A stretch of 64,000 nt of DNA from Barnesiella sp. (lineage in GTDB: Bacteria; Bacteroidota; Bacteroidia; Bacteroidales; Muribaculaceae): positions 1 to 64,000 of the forward strand of contig JAAVEW010000011.1 in assembly GCA_014801075.1 (NCBI GenBank), given 5' to 3'. A program made the position numbers and the translations under genes. Shown piece by piece: positions 17,517 through 26,592 of this stretch (positions are counted from its first letter, which is position 1; each line of letters starts with the position of its first letter). The notes beneath the pieces were generated by a model. It saw only the letters and a list, made by a program, of their open reading frames with translations, did not search any database and was not told the DNA's origin.

Positions 17517-19316
17517 ATGAAATATTTTAGAACGTTTATCTATGCAGCCATAGTGCTGATACTGTCAGTAATTCAGGCAAAAGCTCAGGACCATGAAAAT
17601 GTTCCTGACACTGACCTGTCGGCGGAGAGAGAGTTGTCGGTTGCCGACTCTCTTACCATTGCCAATCTGAAGGATTCGCTCGAGGTAGCGCGCCTGAGCG
17701 AGGCCAACACCCGCATGGAGCTTGAACTCCTCAAATTCAAAATCGAATCGGCCGACTCTATAAAGAGAGAGGAGATGCGCCAAAGGGTTGAATCACTGCG
17801 CGCCACTACCAAGGGTGTGCCCGTCGTTGTGGAGAGCGACACGCTCTACTACCTCTATGCCGGGTATGAGAGTTACACTCCTCAGCAGCGCGCCAAGATG
17901 ACGCAGGAGATTATCGAGAAGCTCGGCAGTAAAATTACTCTGCAACCCGACTCGGTCAGCATAGATAAATCCGAGACCCTTTCCACCATCCTGTACAAAG
18001 GGGAGGTGATTGCCACAATCTCCGAACTCGATGCCATCTGGGCCGGCATGTCGCAGGACTCTCTGGCCGTGGTCAACCGCGGTATAATCGTCAACGAGCT
18101 TGCCCGTCTCAAAGCGGAGCACGGTTTCTGGGTCATGGTGAAACGCATTCTGCTGGTTGTGCTGATAATAGTGGGTCAGGTGCTGCTGTTCAAGCTGACA
18201 CGATGGCTCTTCCGCAAACTCAACCGCAGGATTGAAGCAATGAAGGATACTAAGCTCAAACCGTTCATGGTACATAATTATGAGCTTCTCGACACTCAGC
18301 GTCAGGTCAACCTGCTGCTGTTCCTGTCTAAGATGTTCCGTTGGGTAGTGATGGCTCTGCAGCTGCTCATCACCGTGCCGCTCATTTTCGCCATCTTCCC
18401 GCAGACCGAGACTTTGGCCAACACCATTCTCGGCTACCTCTGGGCGCCGGTGAAGAGTATTCTTTCGGGCATTATCGATTATATACCCAATCTGTTTACC
18501 ATCTTCATCATCTGGCTCTGCATACGCTACCTTATCAAACTGCTGCGTTATCTCACATCGGAGGTACAGAACGAGCGGCTGAAGATTCCGGGATTCTACC
18601 CCGACTGGGCGCTTCCCACTTTCAATATCATACGATTCCTGCTCTACGCGTTCATGATTGCCATGATTTACCCCTACCTGCCGGGGTCTGACAAGGGTGT
18701 GTTCCAGGGTATTTCGGTATTCGTAGGTCTTATCATTTCGTTAGGTTCAAGCACGGTAATAGGCAATATCATTGCCGGACTTGTCATCACCTACATGCGT
18801 CCGTTCAGCAAAGGTGACCGAATAAAACTCGACGACACCGTGGGTGACATCATCGAAAAGACTCCCCTCGTGACCCGAATACGCACGGCCAAGAACGAGA
18901 TAGTCACCGTGCCCAACTCATTCATCATGTCAACCAAGAGCATCAACTACACCACTTCGTCACGACAGTTCGGACTTATACTTCACGCCGAGGTGACTAT
19001 CGGCTATGATGTGCCCTGGCGCGTGGTGCATCAGCTTCTCATCGATGCCGCACAGCGCACTTCAGGCCTGCTCGACGACCCTCACCCGTTCGTGCTTGAG
19101 ACAGGGCTCAATGACTGGTATCCCGTGTACCAGATTAACGCCTACACTCGTGAGCCTTACCGCATGAGTCAGATTTACTCCGAGCTTTACCAGAACATAC
19201 AGGACTGCTTCAATGAGGCCGGCGTGGAAATAATGTCACCCACCTATATCGCCACCCGCGACGGCAACGCATCGACCGTGGTCGACGACCCCAATCCCCC
19301 CATCCGCAGGAAATAG
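17517..19316 (+). CDS. Mechanosensitive ion channel protein, MscS family (large form)
   Basis: 599 aa from ATG 17517. The frame is open further upstream to 17268, but that stretch overlaps the previous gene and reads as low-complexity shadow, while 17517 starts a clear signal peptide (LILSVIQAKAQ). A periplasmic coiled-coil part (about 30-110) precedes TM helices near 205-225, 280-300, 320-345, 380-400 and 420-440. The MscS pore region and beta domain include GSSTVIGNIIAGLVITYMRP and SKGDRIKLDD (about 420-445). Such channels open on hypo-osmotic shock to release solutes. Confidence 0.85.
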   Translation: MKYFRTFIYAAIVLILSVIQAKAQDHENVPDTDLSAERELSVADSLTIANLKDSLEVARLSEANTRMELELLKFKIESADSIKREEMRQRVESLRATTKGVPVVVESDTLYYLYAGYESYTPQQRAKMTQEIIEKLGSKITLQPDSVSIDKSETLSTILYKGEVIATISELDAIWAGMSQDSLAVVNRGIIVNELARLKAEHGFWVMVKRILLVVLIIVGQVLLFKLTRWLFRKLNRRIEAMKDTKLKPFMVHNYELLDTQRQVNLLLFLSKMFRWVVMALQLLITVPLIFAIFPQTETLANTILGYLWAPVKSILSGIIDYIPNLFTIFIIWLCIRYLIKLLRYLTSEVQNERLKIPGFYPDWALPTFNIIRFLLYAFMIAMIYPYLPGSDKGVFQGISVFVGLIISLGSSTVIGNIIAGLVITYMRPFSKGDRIKLDDTVGDIIEKTPLVTRIRTAKNEIVTVPNSFIMSTKSINYTTSSRQFGLILHAEVTIGYDVPWRVVHQLLIDAAQRTSGLLDDPHPFVLETGLNDWYPVYQINAYTREPYRMSQIYSELYQNIQDCFNEAGVEIMSPTYIATRDGNASTVVDDPNPPIRRK

Positions 19317-19336
19317 CCCGGTAAACAAGACTGTAT

Positions 19337-19376
19337 AGACGCGTGATTTTGCATCCGCATTCAAATGGTACAACAT
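19337..19376. repeat. Degenerate copy of the GACGCGATAAATCGC repeat
   Basis: GACGCGTGATTTTGCATCCG followed by CATTCAAATGGTACAACAT aligns with the left arm and loop start at 38781-38818 (GACGCGATAAATCGCATCCG, CATCCGGATGGTATAACAT). The matching right arm is missing here. Confidence 0.6.
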
Positions 19377-19381
19377 AAAGC

Positions 19382-19420
19382 GAGAGGGTATGCCGCAAAT
19401 TGGCATACCCTCTCGTTATT
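19382..19420. terminator. Bidirectional terminator between mscS and the barrel gene
   Basis: GAGAGGGTATGCC (19382-19394) pairs perfectly with GGCATACCCTCTC (19402-19414). It lies between the convergent ends of two genes. Confidence 0.75.
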
Positions 19421-19439
19421 TATTAAATCAGGTTGACTA

Positions 19440-20063
19440 TCAGAAGAGATAAGCCAGAGTGATAGTCCATGAGCGGTTTTTACCCTTGAAATCGAAGTGC
19501 TTGGCATCGTTGACTACGCTTGAGCCCTGAAGAGCATTGGCCGAGTTGGTGATACCGAAACCGTAGCTGGCTGCAACCTGTATCTTGTTGAGCAGCTGCA
19601 CGCCGGCACCGATATTCCATGCAAAGTCAAATTTGCGGCTGTCCCATGCGTCCTTGAAGTTCTGCTTCGAGCAGAGGAATGAGAAGTCAGGACCGGTAGT
19701 GAGGAAGGGTGATATGATTTTGCCTGTGCCGAGGATTGACATTTTCCACTTGAAGTTGATGGGGATATCGATATAACTGCGGTGGTCGGTACCGATTTTG
19801 CCGTCAGCGCTGTAGGCATCGACCGAACGCTGCGCATAGAGCACCGATGCGTCGAAGCCAAGGTTCACAATGGGCACTGTGAACTCTACCATAGCACCGC
19901 CAGTAAATCCCGCGCGATTGTCGGAATCAAAGGTCGATTTGTTCAAACTCAATTTGTTGACGGCAACACCGGCTTTCAATCCGAAACGTAACTGAGCCTG
20001 CGCACCTGCCGTGCACACCATTGCCAGCATAAGAGCGATGAATAAGTGACGAAAATTTTTCAT
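19440..20063 (-). CDS. Outer-membrane beta-barrel protein (PorT-like, OMP_b-brl_2 type)
   Basis: 207 aa. The signal peptide ends GAQAQ. The mature part starts RFGLKAGVAVNKL, has repeated aromatic-rich strands (SYIDIPINFKWKM, SPFLTTGPDFSFLC, FDFAWNIGAGVQLL) and ends SWTITLAYLF with a C-terminal Phe. This is the pattern of the 8-10-strand PorT/porin-like family widespread in Bacteroidetes. The function of this member is unknown; it is monocistronic with the terminator at 19382-19420. Confidence 0.8.
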   Translation of the reverse strand: MKNFRHLFIALMLAMVCTAGAQAQLRFGLKAGVAVNKLSLNKSTFDSDNRAGFTGGAMVEFTVPIVNLGFDASVLYAQRSVDAYSADGKIGTDHRSYIDIPINFKWKMSILGTGKIISPFLTTGPDFSFLCSKQNFKDAWDSRKFDFAWNIGAGVQLLNKIQVAASYGFGITNSANALQGSSVVNDAKHFDFKGKNRSWTITLAYLF

Positions 20064-20237
20064 AAAAAATAATTATTTGGTTGAAACTATAAATATAATG
20101 TAATTACTGTTAAAAAAGTTCTATCCCTGCTAAAAAAAGTTCAATCATTGCAAAGCCTGTAGAGCAAAAGCGCAATGTTTTTACCCGTTTTATCACATAT
20201 TATATATCGATAATGCAAATATAATAATTCTTAATTG

Positions 20238-20245
20238 TATCTTTG
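20238..20245 (+). promoter_or_regulatory. -7 promoter box of the sufT-lpxH unit
   Basis: TATCTTTG 53 bases upstream of ATG 20298; the -33 position is not conserved. Confidence 0.5.
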
Positions 20246-20282
20246 TAGTAGAAAATGTTTTTTACCAAGTATAAAATAATTT

Positions 20283-20298
20283 TTTAAACAGTTACTTA
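20283..20298 (+). repeat. Dispersed motif TTTAAACAGTTACTTA (copy 1)
   Basis: The motif runs directly into the start codon of the SufT-like gene. Other copies: 20640-20655, 59248-59263 and, inverted, 62835-62847. Confidence 0.7.
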
Positions 20299-20618
20299 TG
20301 ACTGCAGAAGAACGCTTGAAAATAGAGGAAAAAGTGGTGGCGATGCTCAAGATGGTCTATGACCCTGAGATTCCCGTCGACATCTACAGCCTCGGACTCG
20401 TTTATAAGATTGACCTCGACGACGAGGGCAACCTGGTGATTGACATGACCATGACCGCCCCCAACTGCCCCATGGCCGACTTCATAGTCGACGATGCGCG
20501 CTACAAACTGGAATCAATCGAGGGTGTGAAGTCAGTAACCATCAATGTGGTTTTCGAGCCGGAATGGACCAAGGACATGATGACCGAGGAAGCCAAGCTC
20601 GAACTCGGCATGCTCTGA
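20298..20618 (+). CDS. sufT: SufT/MIP18-family iron-sulfur assembly protein (DUF59)
   Basis: 106 aa, a single MIP18/PaaD-like domain. MVYDPEIPVDIYSLGLVYKI (19-38) is the family signature, and the conserved cysteine lies in MTAPNCPMADFI. Family members help assemble or deliver Fe-S clusters. No SUF genes are adjacent in this window, so the name rests on the domain. It is followed after 69 bases by lpxH. Confidence 0.8.
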   Translation: MTAEERLKIEEKVVAMLKMVYDPEIPVDIYSLGLVYKIDLDDEGNLVIDMTMTAPNCPMADFIVDDARYKLESIEGVKSVTINVVFEPEWTKDMMTEEAKLELGML

Positions 20619-20625
20619 TAAATAA

Positions 20626-20655
20626 CTGTTCAAAATTATTTTAAACAGTTACTTA
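20626..20655. promoter_or_regulatory. Palindrome containing dispersed motif copy 2, upstream of lpxH
   Basis: AACTGTT (20626-20632) and AACAGTT (20644-20650) form an imperfect palindrome around an AT core; the right half belongs to TTTAAACAGTTACTTA (20640-20655). It is operator-like, 33 bases before the lpxH start. Function not known. Confidence 0.4.
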
Positions 20656-20687
20656 CCATCTCCCCTTTCACCCCAAGCCGCAACCTC

Positions 20688-21452
20688 ATGGAGCAACCAA
20701 AACCTATATATTTCATCTCCGACCTGCATCTGGGCACCACCTACGACTCGTCGTCACGCCGCCGGGAGCAGCTCGTCGTGGAGTTTCTCGACAGCATCGC
20801 CGACAAGGCCGGTGCGCTCTACATGGTCGGTGACATTCTCGATTACTGGTATGAATACCGCACCGTGGTGCCGCGCGGCTACGTGAGATTTTTCGGCGCA
20901 TTGGCCCGTCTGGCCGACCGTGGGGTGAAAATCACATGGTTTATCGGCAATCATGATATATGGCTTTTTGATTACGTTCGTGACGAAATAGGCGTGGAGA
21001 TAGTCGACGGCATGCTCGTCACCAATCTGCTTGGCCGGCGATTTCTCATCTCCCACGGCGACGGCGTGGGGCAACTTCCCTTCGGGTTCCGTTGCATCCG
21101 CAGCATCTTTCGCAACCGCGTGTGCCAGAAACTCTATGCCTCGATACATCCCAGGTGGACTATCCCCTTTGCCCACCGATGGTCGAGCCACAGCCGCTGC
21201 AACGAGAAACCGTTGCCGCCGTTTGACATCGCCACCGACTCGCTGGCGGTGTTCGCGCAGGAGTGGCAGACGGCCCACAGCGATACTCCGGTCGACTTCT
21301 TCGTGTTCGGCCACAAGCATATCATGGTCAACGAAACGCTCCCTGACGGAGCAAAATTGGTAATCCTCGGTGACTGGTTGCGCTATTTCAGCTACGGAGT
21401 TTTCGATGGAAAAAACTTCCTACTGGAGCGATTTTGTAGTAAATTGCCATAA
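20688..21452 (+). CDS. lpxH: UDP-2,3-diacylglucosamine diphosphatase
   Basis: 254 aa calcineurin-like phosphoesterase. All metal-site blocks are visible: SDLHLG (11-16), GDILDYWYEY (45-54), GNHDIW (87-92), SHGDGVG (118-124) and FGHKH (207-211). It hydrolyses UDP-2,3-diacylglucosamine to lipid X in lipid A synthesis, at the membrane's cytoplasmic face. The GDxxDYW(Y/F) and HGDGV patterns favour LpxH over general phosphatases. Confidence 0.88.
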   Translation: MEQPKPIYFISDLHLGTTYDSSSRRREQLVVEFLDSIADKAGALYMVGDILDYWYEYRTVVPRGYVRFFGALARLADRGVKITWFIGNHDIWLFDYVRDEIGVEIVDGMLVTNLLGRRFLISHGDGVGQLPFGFRCIRSIFRNRVCQKLYASIHPRWTIPFAHRWSSHSRCNEKPLPPFDIATDSLAVFAQEWQTAHSDTPVDFFVFGHKHIMVNETLPDGAKLVILGDWLRYFSYGVFDGKNFLLERFCSKLP

Positions 21453-21878
21453 AAATCACCGCAAGGTAGCCCTTTTAACATTATTTTACAATTAACTAAA
21501 TTTTATCTAACTTTCTTATTATCCACTTTAAATCAACCGATTACACCCCAACAAGCAACAAACGGCAGAAATACATGTTAGAAAAACATGTTGGATAACA
21601 TATAAAAATGTTTGCTCGACCAAATAATTTCAGCGACATTTGCATCACAAACCTAAAACAATCTTTTTTACCTTAGAAATTGTACCTATTGGAAACCATA
21701 GAAGGGAGCTTCGCGATGAAGCTCCTTTTTATTTTTATCCCCACCCCATTTTATAGCGCCGCGATTTCACAGTTTCGCGATTAATAAGTATCTTTGTAAG
21801 GAGCATGACGTAATATGCGAACCGGGCAACGTTGCTGAATTGATTTCTGCAACAGTGCCAACTGTAAGAATCATCCTT
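21453..21878. other. Intergenic region with a strong terminator; possible small RNA; ispD promoter
   Basis: About 425 bases without a gene. It holds an ACATGT..ACATGT inverted repeat near 21572-21590, and the strong terminator at 21703-21736. TATCTTTG at 21789-21796 with TTTC at 21765-21768 is a plausible ispD promoter. The long AT-rich stretch between lpxH and the terminator may be an extended 3' UTR or a separate short transcript. Confidence 0.4.
21703..21736 (+). terminator. Rho-independent terminator before ispD
   Basis: GGAGCTTC (21705-21712) pairs with GAAGCTCC (21718-21725) around the loop GCGAT, followed by TTTTTATTTTT. Confidence 0.85.
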
Positions 21879-22580
21879 ATGAATAACAACATAGTCATAA
21901 TACTTGCATCGGGAAGCGGAAGCCGTTTTGGCGCCGCGATGCCCAAGCAGTTCTGCAATTTTGCGGGACGACCGTTGCTGATGCACACCGTGGAATGTTT
22001 CACCCGCGTAATGCCGGCCGATGATGTGATGATTGTCATTGACCGCACCATGGACGAGATGTGGAAGCAGCTCTGCGCCGACTACGGTTTCGCTTCGCCA
22101 CGCATAGCCTACGGCGGACAATCGCGTACCGAGTCACTGGCCAACGCTCTCGCCGCCCTTGACTCACTCCCCGACGATACCGTAGTGATGATACACGACG
22201 GAGCGCGACCTCTCGCCACGTCTCAACTCGTGCGCCGCATGATGACGATACCCGAGGGGTATGCCGGAGCGGTACCGGCCGTTGCCGTTACCGACACGCT
22301 GCGCCTTGTCGACGGCGCGGAGAGCGAGACCGTTGACCGCAGCCGCTACGTTGCCGTGCAGACACCGCAGACATTCTCTCTCGGCGACCTGCGCAAGTCG
22401 TTCGCCCGTTACCGCGAGCATTCCGTCACCGACGATGCCACGCTCGTGCAGCGCGTGACCGGCGGCAAGATTGCAATCGTAGAGGGTGAATACAGTAATA
22501 TAAAGGTAACCAACCCCACCGATATGGCCGTAGCCGAATCCCTGTACCGGCTTCAGCATGGCGGGCCTGACGGCGAGTGA
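21879..22580 (+). CDS. ispD: 2-C-methyl-D-erythritol 4-phosphate cytidylyltransferase
   Basis: 233 aa from ATG 21879; the frame also has an upstream TTG at 21840, but those residues do not fit the family. The nucleotide loop ILASGSGSRFGAAMPKQF (7-24) and VMIHDGARPL match IspD, as does the length. It makes CDP-ME in the non-mevalonate isoprenoid pathway; dxr of the same pathway is at 57020-58189. Its 3' end overlaps the annotated recG start by 23 bases. Confidence 0.9.
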   Translation: MNNNIVIILASGSGSRFGAAMPKQFCNFAGRPLLMHTVECFTRVMPADDVMIVIDRTMDEMWKQLCADYGFASPRIAYGGQSRTESLANALAALDSLPDDTVVMIHDGARPLATSQLVRRMMTIPEGYAGAVPAVAVTDTLRLVDGAESETVDRSRYVAVQTPQTFSLGDLRKSFARYREHSVTDDATLVQRVTGGKIAIVEGEYSNIKVTNPTDMAVAESLYRLQHGGPDGE

Positions 22581-24744
22581 TACCGGCAACATCCGGCCCT
22601 CAGCCACAAGAGGAAAACATAAACAGGAACTTAACAAAAGCGCAGTAGAGGAAGTGAATTCACTGTTCAACACCGACATAAAGTATCTCAAGGGCGTAGG
22701 TCCGGCGCGTGCGCAGCTTCTCGACAAGGAGCTGGGCATAAAGAACTATTATGACCTCATACACCACTTCCCCTCCCACTACATCGACCGCTCGCGCATA
22801 TTCCGCATAGCCGACATCAGCGGCGAGATGCCCTACGTGCAGCTGAAAGGCCGCTTCGTGTCGTTCGCGCAGCAGGGCGAAGGCGCCAAGCGTCGCCTCG
22901 TGGCCCTCTTCTCCGACGGCACAGGGGTGATAGAGATAGTATGGTTCAACCGCATGCGACAGATTGAGGAGGCCTACACCCCCGGCAACGAATACATTCT
23001 CTTCGGCAAGCCCAATCAGTTCAACAACCGCTGGAGCATCGTACACCCCGAAGTCGACACCACCGCCTCCATCTCCGCCACCACGGGCATGCGCGGCGTG
23101 TACCCCCTGACCGAGAAACTGCGCAACCGAGGCATCTCGTCACGCACTTTCCACACCTGGATACAGACCGCCCTTGCCACAATAAAGAATCTGCAGGACC
23201 CCATTCCGCCCGAAATCATTGCGCAATACCGGCTTATTAATGCTGCCGACGCGCTGCGATTCATCCACAACCCGCAGTCGTCGCAGCAGCTTCAGCAGGC
23301 ACGCCTGCGATTGAAATTTGAGGAACTGTTCCTGCTGCAACTCAACATACAGCGCTACGCCCGACGCCGCAAACTGGCCCTCGCAGGCCACCGCTTTGCC
23401 CGCATCGGGGAGTATTTCAACTCGTTCTATTTCAACCAGCTGCCATTCGAACTGACCGGAGCACAGAAGCGAGTCATCAAGGAGATACGCGCCGACATGG
23501 GCTCAGGACGGCAGATGAACCGCCTGCTGCAGGGCGATGTCGGTTCGGGCAAGACCCTCGTGGCCCTGCTCTGCATGCTCATAGCCCTCGACAACGGCAC
23601 TCAGGCATGCCTCATGGCCCCGACCGAAATCCTTGCCACCCAGCACTATGAGACGCTCTCAAAACTTGTAGCACCGATTGGTGTCAACGTGAAGCTGCTC
23701 ACCGGCTCCACCCGCAAGAAGCAGCGCGACCTGATTGACGAGCAGTTGCGCGACGGCTCGCTGCACATCCTCGTCGGCACTCACGCCGTCATCGAGGACC
23801 GCGTGCAGTTCAAACAGTTGGGCTTCGTTGTCATCGACGAGCAGCACCGCTTCGGAGTGGTGCAGCGCGCGCGGCTGTGGAAGAAAAGCGCCGTGCCTCC
23901 TCATGTGCTCGTCATGACCGCCACACCTATACCCCGCACCCTCGCGATGACTATCTACGGCGACCTCGACGTGTCAGTCATCGACGAACTTCCCCCGGGC
24001 CGCAAACCTATTGTCACCCTGCTACGATATGAGGACCGCCGCTACGACGTGTATAAATCAATCGGCGCACAGCTGCGCGCCGGACGTCAGGCCTATATCG
24101 TGTATCCCCTTATCAAGGAGAACGAAAAGCTCGACCTCAAGAGCCTCGAAGAGGGCTACGAGACGATACGCGAAGTGTTTCCGTCATATCGCGTGGCCTT
24201 CGTTCACGGGCAGATGAAGCCTGCCGAGAAGGACCGGCAGATGAATCTCTTTGCCACCCACCAGGCTGATATCCTCGTGGCTACCACGGTGATAGAGGTG
24301 GGCGTCAACGTGCCCAACGCAACCACTATGGTGATTGAAAATGCCGAGCGGTTCGGTCTGTCGCAGCTCCACCAGTTGCGCGGCCGCGTGGGCCGAGGCG
24401 AGGGGCAGAGCTACTGCGTGCTTATGTCAAAGCATAAAATCGCCGCCGACACCCGCAAGCGCCTCGAGCTGATGACGACCACCACCGACGGCTTCCTCAT
24501 AGCCGAAGCCGACCTCAAGATGCGCGGCCCCGGCGACATCGAGGGCACCATGCAGAGCGGCATGATGCTCAACCTCAACATAGCCTCTCTCGCGGCCGAC
24601 GGACAGATAGTGCAGATGGCACGCGATGCCGCCGACGCCATCCTCGACGCCGACCCCGAACTGTCATCTCCGGCCCACGCCCGCCTTGCCCGACTTATTA
24701 ATCAGGTCTTTGACAGAAAGATAGACTTCAGCCTTATCAGTTAG
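22558..24744 (+). CDS. recG: ATP-dependent DNA helicase RecG
   Basis: 728 aa from ATG 22558. The first ~32 residues are poor in family features, and GTG 22654 preceded by GAGGAA would give 696 aa (closer to the usual ~695), so that start is a real alternative. A wedge/OB domain lies near 70-160, and the helicase motifs are QGDVGSGKTLVALL (Walker A, ~325), VIDEQHRFGV (~425), TATPIPRTLAM (~456) and LHQLRGRVGRGEGQSYC (~600). RecG remodels stalled forks and branches Holliday junctions. Confidence 0.92.
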   Translation: MAGLTASDTGNIRPSATRGKHKQELNKSAVEEVNSLFNTDIKYLKGVGPARAQLLDKELGIKNYYDLIHHFPSHYIDRSRIFRIADISGEMPYVQLKGRFVSFAQQGEGAKRRLVALFSDGTGVIEIVWFNRMRQIEEAYTPGNEYILFGKPNQFNNRWSIVHPEVDTTASISATTGMRGVYPLTEKLRNRGISSRTFHTWIQTALATIKNLQDPIPPEIIAQYRLINAADALRFIHNPQSSQQLQQARLRLKFEELFLLQLNIQRYARRRKLALAGHRFARIGEYFNSFYFNQLPFELTGAQKRVIKEIRADMGSGRQMNRLLQGDVGSGKTLVALLCMLIALDNGTQACLMAPTEILATQHYETLSKLVAPIGVNVKLLTGSTRKKQRDLIDEQLRDGSLHILVGTHAVIEDRVQFKQLGFVVIDEQHRFGVVQRARLWKKSAVPPHVLVMTATPIPRTLAMTIYGDLDVSVIDELPPGRKPIVTLLRYEDRRYDVYKSIGAQLRAGRQAYIVYPLIKENEKLDLKSLEEGYETIREVFPSYRVAFVHGQMKPAEKDRQMNLFATHQADILVATTVIEVGVNVPNATTMVIENAERFGLSQLHQLRGRVGRGEGQSYCVLMSKHKIAADTRKRLELMTTTTDGFLIAEADLKMRGPGDIEGTMQSGMMLNLNIASLAADGQIVQMARDAADAILDADPELSSPAHARLARLINQVFDRKIDFSLIS

Positions 24745-24885
24745 AAAAGTTCGGTTTTATGTTGTCAAACATATTTTCCGCATACCACACTGATACACTG
24801 ACGTTTAAAAATCAAATTCACGGGATTTGAACTTTATTTACATTTTTTAAGTGCCTGATTTTTCGGATAATTGGGAAAAAAATTG

Positions 24886-24893
24886 TAATTTTG
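24886..24893 (+). promoter_or_regulatory. -7 promoter box of ndk
   Basis: TAATTTTG 78 bases upstream of the ndk start, with a TTTCGG stretch about 20 bases before it. Confidence 0.55.
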
Positions 24894-24971
24894 GGGAAAC
24901 TACTACCAAGAGTCACACCATAAAGGTCAATTCCTCTTTACAGAGCGGCTCCAAAATCAAGACCTGAACTA

Positions 24972-25433
24972 ATGGAAAAATCGCTTATTATCATCAAGCC
25001 CTCAGGCGTGCAGCGCGGCCTCGTAGGTCCCGTAATCAATCGCTTTCAGCAAAAAGGGCTACAGATCAACGGCATCAAAATGATGCAACTCGACGAAGAA
25101 ATTCTGCGCCGTCACTACGCTCATCTCGTTGACCGCCCCTTCTTCCCCTGGATTCTTGACTCAATGATGGCATCGCCCGTCATTGTAATGGTTGTGTCGG
25201 GCCGCGATGCAATCGAAGTGGTACGACAAATGGTAGGAGCTACCAACGGCCGCAAGGCGCTTCCCGGCACCATCCGCGGCGACTACAGCTTGAGCGGACA
25301 GGAAAACATCATCCACGCTTCCGACTCCCCCGAGAGCGCAGCGCTGGAGATAGAACGCTTTTTCAAGGCCGACGAGATTTTCGATTATCCCCTCGCCCAA
25401 AAGCAGTTCCTCTACGCCCCCGACGAGATTTAA
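24972..25433 (+). CDS. ndk: Nucleoside-diphosphate kinase
   Basis: 153 aa. N-terminal SLIIIKPSGVQRGLVGPVI and the phosphohistidine motif ENIIHASDS (113-121) are diagnostic. It transfers the gamma phosphate between NTPs and NDPs through that histidine. A G/A-rich insertion near 50-60 fits the Bacteroidetes form. The next gene follows after 36 bases, so cotranscription is likely. Confidence 0.93.
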   Translation: MEKSLIIIKPSGVQRGLVGPVINRFQQKGLQINGIKMMQLDEEILRRHYAHLVDRPFFPWILDSMMASPVIVMVVSGRDAIEVVRQMVGATNGRKALPGTIRGDYSLSGQENIIHASDSPESAALEIERFFKADEIFDYPLAQKQFLYAPDEI

Positions 25434-25469
25434 AACGAACCTAACTTCAAACTTCTCTATATAGGAATA

Positions 25470-26471
25470 ATGCATTTTAATACAATTTTCAAATCATTAG
25501 CCTCCATAGCTGCAGTGCTGGGCATCGCTGTAAATGCCGACGCTCAGAACTACCGCCTCCCCGGAGAACACACCGAACAACACCGCGACCTCATCGCAGG
25601 CCAGGTAAACATCAACAACCAGATTAAAGTAGACGCAACCCAGCACTTTATTGACAACCTCTTCGAGAACGAAGATGAGCCCGAAATGGACATCTACACC
25701 GAAGGCTGGGACTCAAAACTCGTAAACCCCTACTCCGGCATGGATGTGCCCGACCGTCAGACTATCGACGTGTCGAAATTCTGCATGCCCCACCCCGGTT
25801 ATGTGACATCGCCCTACGGCTACCGCAAGCGTTTCCGCCGCATGCACAAAGGCGTTGACCTCAAACTCTACATCGGCGACACCATCCGCGCCGCATTCGA
25901 TGGTCGCGTGCGACTCACCAACTTCGAGCGTCGCGGCTACGGCAACTACGTGATACTCCGCCACACCAACGGTCTCGAGACCGTCTACGGCCACCTCTCG
26001 AAATTCCTCGTTGAGCCCGACCAATACGTTAAGGCCGGCGATCCCATCGCGCTCGGTGGCAACACCGGCCGCTCCACCGGTCCTCACCTCCACTTTGAAA
26101 CCCGCTACATGGGCTATGCCATCAACCCCGCGGCCATCTTCGACTTCGCCAACCAGACTGTCCACACCGACACCTACACCTTCACGAAGTCAACCTATCA
26201 GGATGCACGCAACTACGACCCCGCAGCCAACACCGAGTATGCCAAGGTCTACAACCAGAACAATCCCCGCCCCGCAGCCTCAGCTTCATCAAGCAGCTCA
26301 AAATCAAGCAGCTCGAAGTCGTCAGGCACCACAACCTACAAGGTCAAGAAGGGCGATACTCTCGGCGCCATCGCTGCAAAGCACCACGTAACAGTGCGTA
26401 AACTCTGCCAGCTCAACGGCATCAACACCAAGACCAAGCTCAAAATAGGCCAACGCCTCAAAGTAAAGTAA
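25470..26471 (+). CDS. Secreted M23 (LytM) endopeptidase with C-terminal LysM domain
   Basis: 333 aa. Signal peptide ends NADAQ. The LytM domain spans about 108-225 with the zinc ligands in HKGVDLKL (~127) and GPHLHFETR (~207) and the intervening YGNYVILRH. A Ser-rich linker (272-285) leads to one LysM (about 289-333, YKVKKGDTLGAIAAKHH). With all ligands present, it is expected to cut peptidoglycan cross-bridges in the periplasm and bind glycan by LysM. Compare the degenerate LytM protein at 58323-59180. Confidence 0.9.
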   Translation: MHFNTIFKSLASIAAVLGIAVNADAQNYRLPGEHTEQHRDLIAGQVNINNQIKVDATQHFIDNLFENEDEPEMDIYTEGWDSKLVNPYSGMDVPDRQTIDVSKFCMPHPGYVTSPYGYRKRFRRMHKGVDLKLYIGDTIRAAFDGRVRLTNFERRGYGNYVILRHTNGLETVYGHLSKFLVEPDQYVKAGDPIALGGNTGRSTGPHLHFETRYMGYAINPAAIFDFANQTVHTDTYTFTKSTYQDARNYDPAANTEYAKVYNQNNPRPAASASSSSSKSSSSKSSGTTTYKVKKGDTLGAIAAKHHVTVRKLCQLNGINTKTKLKIGQRLKVK

Positions 26472-26512
26472 GGCAAAGAAACAGTGATACATACATCCCA
26501 TAATGAAAAAAA

Positions 26513-26543
26513 AGAGAGACTGCCCCGCAGCCTCTCTTTTTTT
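26513..26543 (+). terminator. Terminator after the LytM/LysM gene
   Basis: AGAGAGACTG pairs with CAGCCTCTCT around a short CCCCG loop, with seven T following. Confidence 0.75.
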
Positions 26544-26592
26544 ACCTCGTGGTGGCGCCATCCCCGGTCGCACTCCGAGAGGCTACGCATCG

